From assembly GCA_024743405.1 (NCBI GenBank), contig JANSWP010000041.1, forward strand, positions 1 to 57,448: a stretch of DNA of 57,448 bases, read 5' to 3'. The DNA comes from Bacteroidota bacterium (lineage in GTDB: Bacteria; Bacteroidota; Bacteroidia; Chitinophagales; Saprospiraceae). The notes beneath the pieces are model-generated. The model was not told where the DNA came from and did not search any database. It saw nothing but the letters and a program-made list of their open reading frames with translations. The position numbers were made by a program, and so were the translations under genes. This document shows, in pieces, positions 46,695 through 55,283 of the stretch. Each line of letters starts with the position of its first letter. Within the stretch, counting starts at the first letter, position 1.

Positions 46695-47373
46695 GTGCTC
46701 CTTTCGCAGAAAGTAGGTGACTCCGATTAGCAAGCCGCAAGGGTGTTTGGGGTGACCAATAGCCTGAAGTAAGCGGGACTGCAAAATTTGGAATGCCCGA
46801 ATAATTGAATTCTAAAAAAGGTATGGGGTACCTTTTTTAGAAGAGTACATAGTAGGCATCTGGGCGGTGGTCAAGGTAGCACAACATACCGAAGGCTAGT
46901 CATCTATCGTAACAACCCAAAGCAACTAGATGCAGATGCAAGCAGCTTTAACGGAAAGAATGAACTTAGTGGTGCGCATCAAAAAAGGTCTGTGAGACCT
47001 TTATAACAAAGAGAACCGCTAGCGGATGTGATGATTGGAAGCGTCCGAAACGGCGACTTCGCGCGTTTCTTCAATTGGGCGTTGAGAAAAGTTGGGCACG
47101 CCGATTTACTTATTCAAGAATGGGCGGTTGGCGAATTGCCTGTGGTCCAATTATGGCTACAACGGTTACGGAATTTCGGCTTCTACGAGGAGGGTATATT
47201 CCATTTTTGGAATACTATCTCAAAGCCAAAAATGGTGACGCTTCCACATCAAAGTCCAAAAGAAAAAGGTATAGTTGTTCTGACAACCGCGAAGTACGCG
47301 ATCCGTAAGCTTCGTGGTGTGAGGGCTCTCCGACGAGGCTAGTTTTTAGTCTCGTTGGTTGCCACTCGATTAG
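46695..47373 (+). mobile_element. Group II intron derivative B, internally deleted
   Basis: The element begins at about GTGCTCC (46695), which fits the GUGYG-type 5' end loosely, and ends in TTGCCACTCGATTAG (47359-47373). It contains 5' RNA-like sequence with a hairpin (AAAAAAGGTA/TACCTTTTTT), GGTCAAGGTAGCACAACATA, the same maturase tail as element A, a domain-V-like hairpin (ACCGCGAAG with CTTCGTGGT, 47285-47319) and a domain-VI-like stem (CCGACGAGGCTA with TAGTCTCGTTGG). It has no reverse transcriptase, so mobility would need help in trans. Confidence 0.7.
47033..47308 (+). pseudogene. C-terminal remnant of group II intron maturase (element B)
   Basis: DWKRPKRRLRAFLQLGVEKS, ARRFTYSRMGGWRIACGPI and YIPFLEYYLKAK match the C-terminal DNA-binding region of intron-encoded proteins. 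The upstream protein is deleted at the same place as in element A. Confidence 0.72.
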
Positions 47374-47427
47374 CCCTTCGTTTATTTTTTACTATATACT
47401 CTACTTTATAATGATCTTATAACCATT

Positions 47428-50268
47428 TTAGACTTTACTAGGTAGAGATCCAAATTTTTCTTTAAAGCTTTTAGCGAAATATGATAAATTTGAATAACCA
47501 ACTGCATATGCAATTTCTGAAACACTTCCTATTTTAGACTTTAACATCTTATGGGCTTTATTTAATCGCATTTCCGTAATAAGCTGGTTAGCTGATTTAC
47601 CAGAAAGAGCTTTTAATTTGCGATGTAACTGTGATCGACTAAACCCTACAGCTCTGGCAATATTTTCGACTCCAAACTTCTCATTACCAATATTCTGCTT
47701 TATCGTTTGGAAAACATCTTGTAAAAATCTATCATCTATAGAGCTCACATCGATATCATCAACTAACAACATGTCCAAAGTCTTGAAATGTTCCCAGAAA
47801 TGTTTTCTTGTTTCAATCAGGTTTTTCATACGAATGAGCAACTCTTTTTCATTAAACGGTTTAGTTAGGTATGCATCTGCGCCTTTTGTCAATCCTCCAA
47901 TTCTATTGGCTGTTCCTGCTTTTGCAGTTAGCATGATTATAGGAATATGGCTAGTCTTTGAGTCACTCTTTAAAGAATGACAAAGCTCATATCCATCTTT
48001 TTTAGGCATCATGATGTCAGTAATAATTATGTCTGGTGTATGTTCAAAAGCTAATCGTTCACCTTCAACACCATTTTCTGCAATTAAGATTGAGTAAGTA
48101 TCCATTAAAACCTCACCAATGAAGTATTGTAAGTCAGGATTATCTTCAACAATAAGCGCCAATGGATGATCCTCAGATTGTGGATATGATTTATGATTAA
48201 GTAAAGATATTGATTCGGTAAATTTTTCTTTAAATGGCTGCTCACTTTGATCTTTAAATGATTTCCCAACGGATATTGATTGGGGTAATTTTTTTAAGGA
48301 AATAGGTAATTTGATTTTAAATGTAGTCCCAATATTTTTGATGCTATCCACACTTATTTTGCCATTGAGTAAGTCAATTAATTCTTTCGTCAATGCAAGT
48401 CCTATTCCTGAACCTTTTTCTCGGGTGCCCTCCACTCGGTAAAATCGATCAAAAATACGCTTTAAATCATCCTTGTTAATCCCTTTACCCGTGTCAGTAA
48501 TTTCTATATATAGATAATCAGAATTGTATTCGACACTAAAATTTATGGAACCATTTTTAGGAGTATACTTAAATGCGTTTGATAGAAGGTTCGTTATAAT
48601 TTTTTCAAGTTTATCTTTATCAAAATATGCATCATCATTTTCATTGGGAAAACTTGTATTTATACTAATATTATCTAGCTCCGAAATATTTTCAAATGAA
48701 AATATCAATGAACGGATAAATCTTATAATTCCACCTTGGTTTAAGGATAGGTATACTTGTCCACTTTCAATTTTAGAAATATCCAACAATTGGTCGATAA
48801 GATGCTGTAGGCGAATCGAGTTCTTTTTTATTATATTAAAATCCTTTTTGTTGATAGTTACAGTTTCATCCTTACTATCTGAATTTAACAACGCTTTTTT
48901 CAAGGGTCCCAATATCAAGGTTAACGGTGTTCTGAATTCATGGCTGATATTGGTAAAAAAGCGTGTTTTGACCTCATCTAAATCTTTGATGCGTTCCATT
49001 TCTCCCTTTGTGACCTGAGCTGCTATACGTTCTTCAGAAATTTGATTTTGGATAACTTGTCTTCTGTATGCTATTCCAAAAGAATATATTATTATTTGAA
49101 GAAACATGCCGGTAGAATAAGGGTCAACAAAGCTTGAAATAGCATTTATGAATCCCATTGACCATAAAGTACCTATCAACAAAAAAATTGTTGCAATCAT
49201 CGAACCTAAACCAAAATACTTTGCAAACTTCTCTTTTTGTAATATCAATACAAAAGATAGTACAATACTTAGTAGGCAATAAATAAATAGGATGTAAAAG
49301 TGAATACCAACTCCAGTAAAAAAAGGTTGAACATTGAATATTGGTACATATATAGACACAAAAAGGCTTTCAAGTAAAACAAAACTCGCCAGTCCAATCA
49401 TCATTTTGTCTAGTCTCGGAAACTTCTCTTTGGATTCAATAAAGGACCGTCCAAAAAACCAAAATGAATAGAAAACACCGTTTGTAATTATTATAAAAAG
49501 TGAATATCGAAAGTTAGTTAATGATCCTATTATTAAACCAACTGTCATTGCTTGAATTAACATTATGAAAAGCAGCCAAACTGAAAACCATAACATGACT
49601 TTTTCTCTCAAATAAAAAAATTGTAAAATGTGGTACAGAAATATTATGAAGGTTACACCAAACATAAAAATGTTAAAGCTATTGTTGAATTGGTAGATTT
49701 GATGATAATTGGCTTTATCTGGTCGACGCACACTCAAATTGAAATAGGCAGGATAACCAATATCATTTCCTTCTACCTTGATAAGTACAGAAATGATTTG
49801 GTCTATAGGTAGAGAACCTAAATCAATCTGATTCAAAACCCAATGACTAGAAGTGCTGCGCTCATTACTGGGATACTGAACTCCTGTTTTCTCGTGAAAT
49901 ACTAATTCATTATCAATGAAACCATAAACATCCACCTTTCCGTTACTTTTGGTCCAGGCAGGCGGTCCAATCATTTTATCTTCAAAATTCAAACTCCATC
50001 CTTTCAATGAGTCTTTAGTTAATAAATCAATCTTGCCCCAATAGGTAAATCCAATATTTAGGTATCTACCAAAGTTTGATCTCGATTGAAAATTTAGGCT
50101 TGTGTCATTTAAAAGATCTTTAAAAGTGAGACTTCCTTCAGGATCTTCTAGAATTGACAAGTCTGGCATTAAATCATGCACTGGATACTTATTGTCAATA
50201 ATATATAATTCTTGAGATTGGGCTTGCCCTATTAAGAAAAAGAAAAAGATTGTGACCAGTTTATTCAT
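47428..50268 (-). CDS. Hybrid histidine kinase with 7TM-DISM sensor, receiver and AraC output
   Basis: At 946 aa this is a complete one-protein signalling system. It has a signal peptide (1-18), a periplasmic 7TMR-DISM type-2 ligand domain (about 25-185), seven membrane helices (about 195-395), HisKA with the phospho-His in FFTNISHEFRTPL (about 443), and HATPase with DTGKGI and GSGIGLAL (about 590 and 621). A receiver follows with phospho-Asp in IIITDIMMP (about 748) and KPF, then two AraC-type helix-turn-helix units (about 840-946). It should sense a small ligand, often a carbohydrate or acid for DISM sensors, and bind DNA itself. It is divergent from a cupin/lipoprotein operon 306 bp away, its likely target. 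Confidence 0.92.
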   Translation of the reverse strand: MNKLVTIFFFFLIGQAQSQELYIIDNKYPVHDLMPDLSILEDPEGSLTFKDLLNDTSLNFQSRSNFGRYLNIGFTYWGKIDLLTKDSLKGWSLNFEDKMIGPPAWTKSNGKVDVYGFIDNELVFHEKTGVQYPSNERSTSSHWVLNQIDLGSLPIDQIISVLIKVEGNDIGYPAYFNLSVRRPDKANYHQIYQFNNSFNIFMFGVTFIIFLYHILQFFYLREKVMLWFSVWLLFIMLIQAMTVGLIIGSLTNFRYSLFIIITNGVFYSFWFFGRSFIESKEKFPRLDKMMIGLASFVLLESLFVSIYVPIFNVQPFFTGVGIHFYILFIYCLLSIVLSFVLILQKEKFAKYFGLGSMIATIFLLIGTLWSMGFINAISSFVDPYSTGMFLQIIIYSFGIAYRRQVIQNQISEERIAAQVTKGEMERIKDLDEVKTRFFTNISHEFRTPLTLILGPLKKALLNSDSKDETVTINKKDFNIIKKNSIRLQHLIDQLLDISKIESGQVYLSLNQGGIIRFIRSLIFSFENISELDNISINTSFPNENDDAYFDKDKLEKIITNLLSNAFKYTPKNGSINFSVEYNSDYLYIEITDTGKGINKDDLKRIFDRFYRVEGTREKGSGIGLALTKELIDLLNGKISVDSIKNIGTTFKIKLPISLKKLPQSISVGKSFKDQSEQPFKEKFTESISLLNHKSYPQSEDHPLALIVEDNPDLQYFIGEVLMDTYSILIAENGVEGERLAFEHTPDIIITDIMMPKKDGYELCHSLKSDSKTSHIPIIMLTAKAGTANRIGGLTKGADAYLTKPFNEKELLIRMKNLIETRKHFWEHFKTLDMLLVDDIDVSSIDDRFLQDVFQTIKQNIGNEKFGVENIARAVGFSRSQLHRKLKALSGKSANQLITEMRLNKAHKMLKSKIGSVSEIAYAVGYSNLSYFAKSFKEKFGSLPSKV

Positions 50269-50574
50269 AAAACCAAATACTTCTTAAGTAGATAAGCAAG
50301 TAAATAGACATGATATTTTACTAATTATGTCTAGATACTCAGAATTTGAGAGCAAAAAAATGATCTCATCCTATTTGATAATTCATTTTGATTGTAAAGA
50401 TCTAAACTTTGGTAATTCATGATTAACAGAAAATAATCATCTATTAACACTATTGTTGCAAGCACTTTCTCGTGACACAAATATGCTAAAAATCAGCAGG
50501 ATAGAGGTATTATAAATTCTAATTCAAGTATAATTTTACACAAACAAATAATTAAATAATCTAAATTTAGTACT
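50269..50574. promoter_or_regulatory. Divergent regulatory region between the hybrid kinase and the cupin operon
   Basis: A 306-bp AT-rich spacer between divergently oriented genes. It must hold both promoters and is the expected binding region of the AraC-type output domain. No clear operator or TTTG/TAnnTTTG pair could be picked out. Confidence 0.5.
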
Positions 50575-51132
50575 ATGAATCGAAAAGATTTTCTCAAATC
50601 AGCAACTCTAAGTGCTGGAGCTTTGGCAGTTTCATCCGTGTCACTAGCTAAATCTAACAACCAGAATTCTTTAGTCAAGTCTGACAAATCGAATCAGTTA
50701 GAACCAAGAATTATAAGAATCAAAGAAGGAAAAAAACAAATAGTTCTTGGTGATCACCAAACTATTAAACTAAGCGGAAAAGACACAAATGGGCAATTCA
50801 CATTAATAGAAGAATATAACAACCCAGGTGTAGAAATACCAATGCACGTGCACGCCAATGAAGATGAGGTGTTTCATGTCCTCTCAGGTGAATTGCAAAT
50901 TAAAGTTGGTAATGAAACCAAACTTTTAAAAGCTGGTGACATGGGATTCTGTCCAAGAGGTATTCCGCATTCATGGAAAGTTGTAGGAGATAAAAAAGCA
51001 AAGGTCATGCTAAGCATTTTTCCAGCAGGTTTAGAAGTGATGTTTCGCGAATTAGCAGTATTGCCAGCAGGGCCACCGGACTTTGAAAAAATTGCAAAAA
51101 TTTGCTCTAACTATAATATTCAATTTGTTTAA
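50575..51132 (+). CDS. Exported cupin-domain protein
   Basis: The 185-aa protein has a Tat-like or Sec signal (NRKDFLKSATLSAGALAVSS; the twin Arg is RK, so Tat use is uncertain). A single cupin domain follows: motif 1 as PMHVHANEDEVFHVLSGEL (His, His and Glu metal ligands) and motif 2 as GDMGFCPRGIPHSWKV with the last His. It probably binds a metal outside the cytoplasm; the reaction is not readable. First gene of a two-gene operon (13 bp to the lipoprotein gene), divergent from the hybrid kinase. Confidence 0.87.
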   Translation: MNRKDFLKSATLSAGALAVSSVSLAKSNNQNSLVKSDKSNQLEPRIIRIKEGKKQIVLGDHQTIKLSGKDTNGQFTLIEEYNNPGVEIPMHVHANEDEVFHVLSGELQIKVGNETKLLKAGDMGFCPRGIPHSWKVVGDKKAKVMLSIFPAGLEVMFRELAVLPAGPPDFEKIAKICSNYNIQFV

Positions 51133-51145
51133 AAAAAATAAAATC

Positions 51146-51637
51146 ATGAAAGTTAAAATATTTTTTGTTGCAGTTGTATTCCTATCCTTTATGAGTTGTA
51201 GTAGTGATGAAGATTTCAATCAATCAGAAATCGAAGTTTGGGAAATGGAAATTGAACAAGCAAGAGCCGCTACGGCAAATTATTTAGATTTTGATGTAGC
51301 ATGGAGTGAGGGCAGAATAGATGCTTCTGGATATGTGCCAAATATGGGACATCATTATCTCAATCCCCAACTGGCAGATGAAACTTTTGAACTTCTTAAA
51401 CCTGAATTTATTTTGTATGTACCCGATGAGGAAGGAAACATGCAAATGGTTGCCATCGAATATGGTATAGTACCATCTGATCCTGAAAACCCCGGAAATC
51501 CACCTGAAGGATATACAGGAGATGAAGACGAATGGCACTTCAATGAAATGATTGGCATGTGGACCTTACATGTATGGTTGCAATTGGAAAACCCAGATGG
51601 TATATTTGCAGCACATAATACTGCCATAGGTGACTAA
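51146..51637 (+). CDS. Lipoprotein of unknown function, cupin partner
   Basis: Starting at the ATG at 51146 gives 163 aa with a lipoprotein signal ending in FMSC (the open frame continues further upstream but inside the cupin gene). The mature part has a distinct conserved look: SGYVPNMGHHYLNPQLAD, PEFILYVPDEEGNMQMVAIE, a GDEDEWHF acidic stretch and MWTLHVWLQLENPDGIFAAH. His and Trp clusters suggest a metal or ligand site. Similar proteins occur in distant bacteria, but I cannot name a function. Co-transcribed with the exported cupin. Confidence 0.75.
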   Translation: MKVKIFFVAVVFLSFMSCSSDEDFNQSEIEVWEMEIEQARAATANYLDFDVAWSEGRIDASGYVPNMGHHYLNPQLADETFELLKPEFILYVPDEEGNMQMVAIEYGIVPSDPENPGNPPEGYTGDEDEWHFNEMIGMWTLHVWLQLENPDGIFAAHNTAIGD

Positions 51638-51683
51638 TCATATTTGATAATTATAAATGCAAAAATACTACTTTGAAACCAAA

Positions 51684-51750
51684 AACAGCCAGTCTCATCT
51701 TTATGGTTTATACATATTACAATTTTAAGGATAGTCTGGCTATTTTTATT
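51684..51750 (+). terminator. Terminator-like hairpin after the cupin operon
   Basis: ACAGCCAGTCT (from 51685) and AGTCTGGCT (from 51732) pair with one or two mismatches around a long loop and are followed by ATTTTTATTT. Confidence 0.55.
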
Positions 51751-52867
51751 TCCTACCCTACCGTTTGTTTATTAAAATAAAAGGAAGTTAGAGTGAGGAT
51801 TTCTGTAAACTCTGATACGAGAATATATCTCCAACATGAAAAAACCATTTTTATCGATAAATTCCTTTTGTTGTAATGAGGCTAACGGTGTGGGCCAGTG
51901 CTGTTTATTTTAACACAGCCCCATGCCTGATGTTGTCTGATAGTTTGAGCCTAGCGTTAAATTACATCAAAAATCAGCAACTAGCTATACCATTTTCCTC
52001 ACCATCGAACAATCTAGTAACATCAGGTAAAGGATGTGGGCTCCCAAGTCCTGATATTCTTCCAGTGCCGAAAACAGTACCGGTCCACAACGTTGATCTG
52101 CAAGACGAGCGAAGCGAGGATTGCAGATCAACATCTTTGTATCCGTTATTTTATTACAGATATACAGCCATATCTATATCAGATGTACACCCAAATTTAA
52201 ACTAATTCCAAAAACATATTAAAAAAACAACAAAAGTATTTATTGCAAGGACTGGAATCAACAAATGCCTATAAACATTTGTATGAGTTGGACGGAATGA
52301 TTTAATTGGGTTTAAGAAAATTAAAAGTTGATTATCCTAACTACTCTCTGAAAAGCTAATTAGCCGGCTTTTCTTTTTCAACCTCCATTTTCTTTTGCCC
52401 TACCATTGCTTTTTCAAAGTCCTTATCATCACTAATAGCGTTCAGCATTTCGAGTATGTTGGCAATTAAAATGATAAATATCAAATGCATAGCAAGGTTA
52501 ATAATACATGTAAATTTCACATGGTAAGATGATCTTTAATATCTACCCTAAATTTATTATCCACCTTCAGCCGCTTTAGTTTCTCAATTAAAAACTGAAT
52601 CGTATCCCATCAGTCGCCCTCCGCACTTTTAACAGCTACCCTCGAGGCGTCTTTTTCTATTAATTGAACCGTAAAGAATTCAAATGCATCATAATAAGAC
52701 ATACAAGTCGCTCCTGTTCCGCTGGTTTTCCAAAAGCCAGCAAAACTTTATTTGAGACCGGATGGTGGTCATTATTAATCTTCTTTATAATTTTTGTTCA
52801 ACGTGTTTGTATATGAATAGTAGCGAGGTTGTATACGTTACTTTTGGAGAATATATCATAAAAAAAG
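51751..52867. other. Non-coding region with hairpins and gene remnants
   Basis: More than 1.1 kb without an intact gene. Contents: a boundary-like motif GGCTAACGGTGTGGGCCAGT (51880-51899), a 12-bp perfect hairpin (52092-52132), and on the minus strand two coding-like scraps: one ending in FEKAMVGQKKMEVEKEKPAN (stop near 52360), the other starting MSYYDAFEFFTVQLIEKD (near 52700) and broken by a TGA before WDTIQFLIEKLKRLK. I cannot assign them to a family; decayed mobile or toxin-type genes are possible. Confidence 0.45.
52092..52132. repeat. Perfect 12-bp hairpin
   Basis: GTTGATCTGCAA and TTGCAGATCAAC flank a purine-rich 17-nt loop (GACGAGCGAAGCGAGGA). No T-run follows, so it is not an obvious terminator. 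Confidence 0.7.
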
Positions 52868-52901
52868 AATAGCGATTTGAAACTCAATTCAAGTCGCTAT
52901 T
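52868..52901 (-). terminator. Intrinsic terminator of the AraC-led operon
   Basis: A 14-bp stem (AATAGCGATTTGAA with TTCAAGTCGCTATT, one G-U) has a 6-nt loop. Read leftward it ends in a U-run, 25 bp after the NmrA-like stop codon. Confidence 0.85.
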
Positions 52902-52925
52902 GCTTATACACGATGTTTGCAATAG

Positions 52926-53765
52926 TTATTGGAAAACTACCTGATTCCAAATTCCGGTTTTAGTAGTTTCTTGAGCATATTGCGAAAATGTTTTTGCTTT
53001 TCTACCCAGAATTCGCTCAATGTCATTAACTATTAGTTGATTTTTTGGATTGGTTAAAACATGGCTAAATAAATACTCAATTAACCACACTAAATCATTA
53101 GGTATTTGCATTTGTTTCATTCCTTCTATATAGTGTTCCAGACTGATTTCAATAAAATTCAAATCTCTTTTACTTACCTTTGAAATAATGTCGACAACAT
53201 CCCTAAAAGTGATTAATTCTGGACCAGTTAATTCAATAATCTCACCATTATAAGTGTCCTCTAATAAAACCTTTGAGGCAACTTCTGCAATATCATCGGC
53301 GTCAACAAAAGGAATCAATACATCAGACATTGGTAATACCACCTCACCAGAAACAATAGGATCCAAAAAGAAGCTTTCACTCCAATTTTGATTAAACCAA
53401 GATGCTCTTATAATATTATAATCCATTCCAGAATTAATAACAATATTCTCACAAGCCTCTGCTTCGGTTTCACCTTTTCCAGAGAGTAATACCATTTTTT
53501 TAACACCTAACTCTTTAGCTAAATAAGTTAAACTTTCAATGGCCTCTTTGGCTCCTGGAATTGCCAAATCAGGATAATAGGTTACGTAAATTTTTTCAAT
53601 ACCATTTAAAGCATTTACCCAAGTATCTTTATTGCCCCAATCAAAAATTGGTGATGCATTTCTAGAACCAATTCTAGGTTCAATCCCTCTCTTTTTTAGT
53701 TGTTCCACTACACGGCGACCGGTTTTTCCAGTTCCTCCTATTACTAAAATATTTTGTTTGTTCAT
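52926..53765 (-). CDS. NmrA-like NAD(P)-binding protein
   Basis: The 279-aa protein opens with a Rossmann fold: ILVIGGTGKTGRRVVEQL (GxxGxxG). It continues like atypical SDR/NmrA proteins (VLLSGKGETEAE, YNIIRASWFNQNWSE, VDADDIAEVA, ELTGPELITFRDV). These bind NAD(P) and act as redox-sensing regulators or quinone/ether reductases; the SDR Tyr-x3-Lys is not present in the usual place. It is the last gene of the AraC-led leftward operon, ahead of a terminator. Confidence 0.87.
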   Translation of the reverse strand: MNKQNILVIGGTGKTGRRVVEQLKKRGIEPRIGSRNASPIFDWGNKDTWVNALNGIEKIYVTYYPDLAIPGAKEAIESLTYLAKELGVKKMVLLSGKGETEAEACENIVINSGMDYNIIRASWFNQNWSESFFLDPIVSGEVVLPMSDVLIPFVDADDIAEVASKVLLEDTYNGEIIELTGPELITFRDVVDIISKVSKRDLNFIEISLEHYIEGMKQMQIPNDLVWLIEYLFSHVLTNPKNQLIVNDIERILGRKAKTFSQYAQETTKTGIWNQVVFQ

Positions 53766-53791
53766 TTTTACTAATTTTAAATTGATATTAT

Positions 53792-54388
53792 TTATGCTTC
53801 AAATTCTTGAAGCTTAATTAGTTTACTTTTTTTAATTAATCCCTTGATTAGTCCAATAAACCATGGCACACTATAACCTTTTTTATACAAATGGTTTGCC
53901 CCAAAATGGTAAATAGCTTTATTACCTTTTACTCCGTGACCATCAAGTAAACGATTATAAAAATTAAAAAGACAACCAATAAGGATTACCTCTTGTAGAT
54001 CTTCTTCACTCCAACCTGCATTAAATACCTCGTCAGCATCTTTCTGTGAAAGTTTACTAGCTGATAGAGTCAGTTTTTTGAGAAAATTAAATAGTGGTTT
54101 TTCATCATTATTTACAGGTGCTGATGAAATATCTTCTAATAGTGATTCTACTATTTTTGGGGAAACCCCAAAGTTTTCTGCTACAGCTACATGAGAACCA
54201 TAACAAAAGCTACAAGCATTAAGACCAGAAACATAAGCTGCAAAAAGCTCTTTTTGAGCGTGAGTAAAATTCGATTTTCCACGCATAATTTGTTGAGAGG
54301 CCTTATCTAACGGACCTAACCTTTTTCGGTCATTCCAAGTGATATCTGTAATATCTGATAGTTCGTTTAAATGTTTAAAAAATGACAT
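53792..54388 (-). CDS. AhpD-like carboxymuconolactone decarboxylase-family peroxidase
   Basis: The 198-aa protein has the AhpD core FAAYVSGLNACSFCYGSHVAVAENFG with the redox CxxC (CSFC) and downstream His. The helices around it follow the peroxidase-related subfamily (LTLSASKLSQKDADEV, then EEDLQEVILIGCLFNFYNRL). The length matches that subfamily. It probably reduces peroxides or shuttles thiols. It lies 26 bp before the NmrA-like gene in the same operon. Confidence 0.88.
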   Translation of the reverse strand: MSFFKHLNELSDITDITWNDRKRLGPLDKASQQIMRGKSNFTHAQKELFAAYVSGLNACSFCYGSHVAVAENFGVSPKIVESLLEDISSAPVNNDEKPLFNFLKKLTLSASKLSQKDADEVFNAGWSEEDLQEVILIGCLFNFYNRLLDGHGVKGNKAIYHFGANHLYKKGYSVPWFIGLIKGLIKKSKLIKLQEFEA

Positions 54389-54430
54389 ATTTTTTTATTG
54401 AATTTTTTTCTATTAGATTTTAATCAAGTT

Positions 54431-54922
54431 TTATTTTGAAAATAGCATTCCTAAGATTAAGAGCACAAAAGATGTAAATGATGACAATGTTCTTATAGCA
54501 TGCCAACTGCTCCAAGGCTGTTCAAATTTATTTCTGAGTTCTTGCAGTTCTATTTTTGTCAATGATTCTAAATTTGAATTATCCAAAATCTCATTTAAAG
54601 GAACATTCCCAAAAATGGTAACCAAACCAATCCCAACTAGGAAAAGTATTGCTGCAATAAGAAATAGCCAAAATTCTATTCCGTTATTTCTAAATAAATA
54701 AGTATTTAAAAATAATAGTACGATTGGGCCCATAAATACAAGCATAAATTGACCATTAATGATTACTCTGTTCATGGATTGAAAAGCTTTTAAGAAACTA
54801 ATATTATCTAGTTGACCAATCCCAGGTGTTACAGCATTAGACCATGTAAAACACAATCCTGCAGTTAATCCTGTAAATAAGATACTTAGGATTAATATGA
54901 TAATTTTAAAGTCTATTTCCAT
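54431..54922 (-). CDS. DUF1772-family membrane protein (anthrone oxygenase-like)
   Basis: From the ATG at 54922 (163 aa), one base after the upstream stop; the longer open frame to 54973 would overlap the cytochrome-like gene and adds a polar leader not typical of the family. Four helices and the DUF1772 hallmark are visible: GLTAGLCFTWSNAVTPGIG, FLKAFQSMNR, then FGNVPLNE in the loop and WSSWHAIRTLSS. Members include fungal anthrone oxygenases and many bacterial proteins of unknown role. Confidence 0.85.
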   Translation of the reverse strand: MEIDFKIIILILSILFTGLTAGLCFTWSNAVTPGIGQLDNISFLKAFQSMNRVIINGQFMLVFMGPIVLLFLNTYLFRNNGIEFWLFLIAAILFLVGIGLVTIFGNVPLNEILDNSNLESLTKIELQELRNKFEQPWSSWHAIRTLSSFTSFVLLILGMLFSK

Positions 54923-54923
54923 T

Positions 54924-55283
54924 TTATTTATTTTTTGTGGATGATATCCAGATTGATAATTCTTGATATTCATTAGGGCTAAGTTTTATTTTTTCACCCC
55001 TAGGCATTCTTTTTTTTACAAAAACTTGCTTGTAAATATCATTGGCATAAGTGTTCATATTTTCTATAGTGAATATTCTTCTTTTGTTTCGTCTACGATG
55101 GCAAACATTGCATTTATTATCTAAAATTTGAAAGGCTTTTATGTCATAGTATTTAATTAAATAGCCTGAAGTATAAAATTCAGTTAGTGCCTTATTTGCC
55201 TCTATTGATTCATAAGTATCTGTTGAATTAATTGAAAGTGTTGCAATAATTACTATTAAAATATTAACTAATTTTACCATCAT
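54924..55283 (-). CDS. Small exported protein with one CxxCH haem motif
   Basis: The 119-aa protein has a signal (LVNILIVIIATLSIN) and a single haem c site CNVCH (about 58-62) in DNKCNVCHRRRNKR. A Met in VKKRMPRGEKIKLS (about 92) could be the distal ligand, before a final helix NEYQELSIWI. This is the haem-binding layout of small cytochrome-like proteins, although the stretch after CNVCH is unusually basic. ATG start (double ATG). It overlaps the end of the upstream membrane gene by 20 bp. Confidence 0.78.
   Translation of the reverse strand: MMVKLVNILIVIIATLSINSTDTYESIEANKALTEFYTSGYLIKYYDIKAFQILDNKCNVCHRRRNKRRIFTIENMNTYANDIYKQVFVKKRMPRGEKIKLSPNEYQELSIWISSTKNK

Noticed and set aside
47028-47342. 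Plus-strand open frame of 104 codons in group II element B
   Set aside because: The neighbouring frame carries the maturase residues; this one is a shadow.
51876-52205. Plus-strand open frame of 109 codons
   Set aside because: It runs through a hairpin and boundary motif, has low-complexity Ser/Pro composition and no start signal; it looks like chance.
54923-54973. N-terminal extension of the DUF1772 gene
   Set aside because: It overlaps the cytochrome-like gene and adds a polar leader; the ATG at 54922 fits the family.
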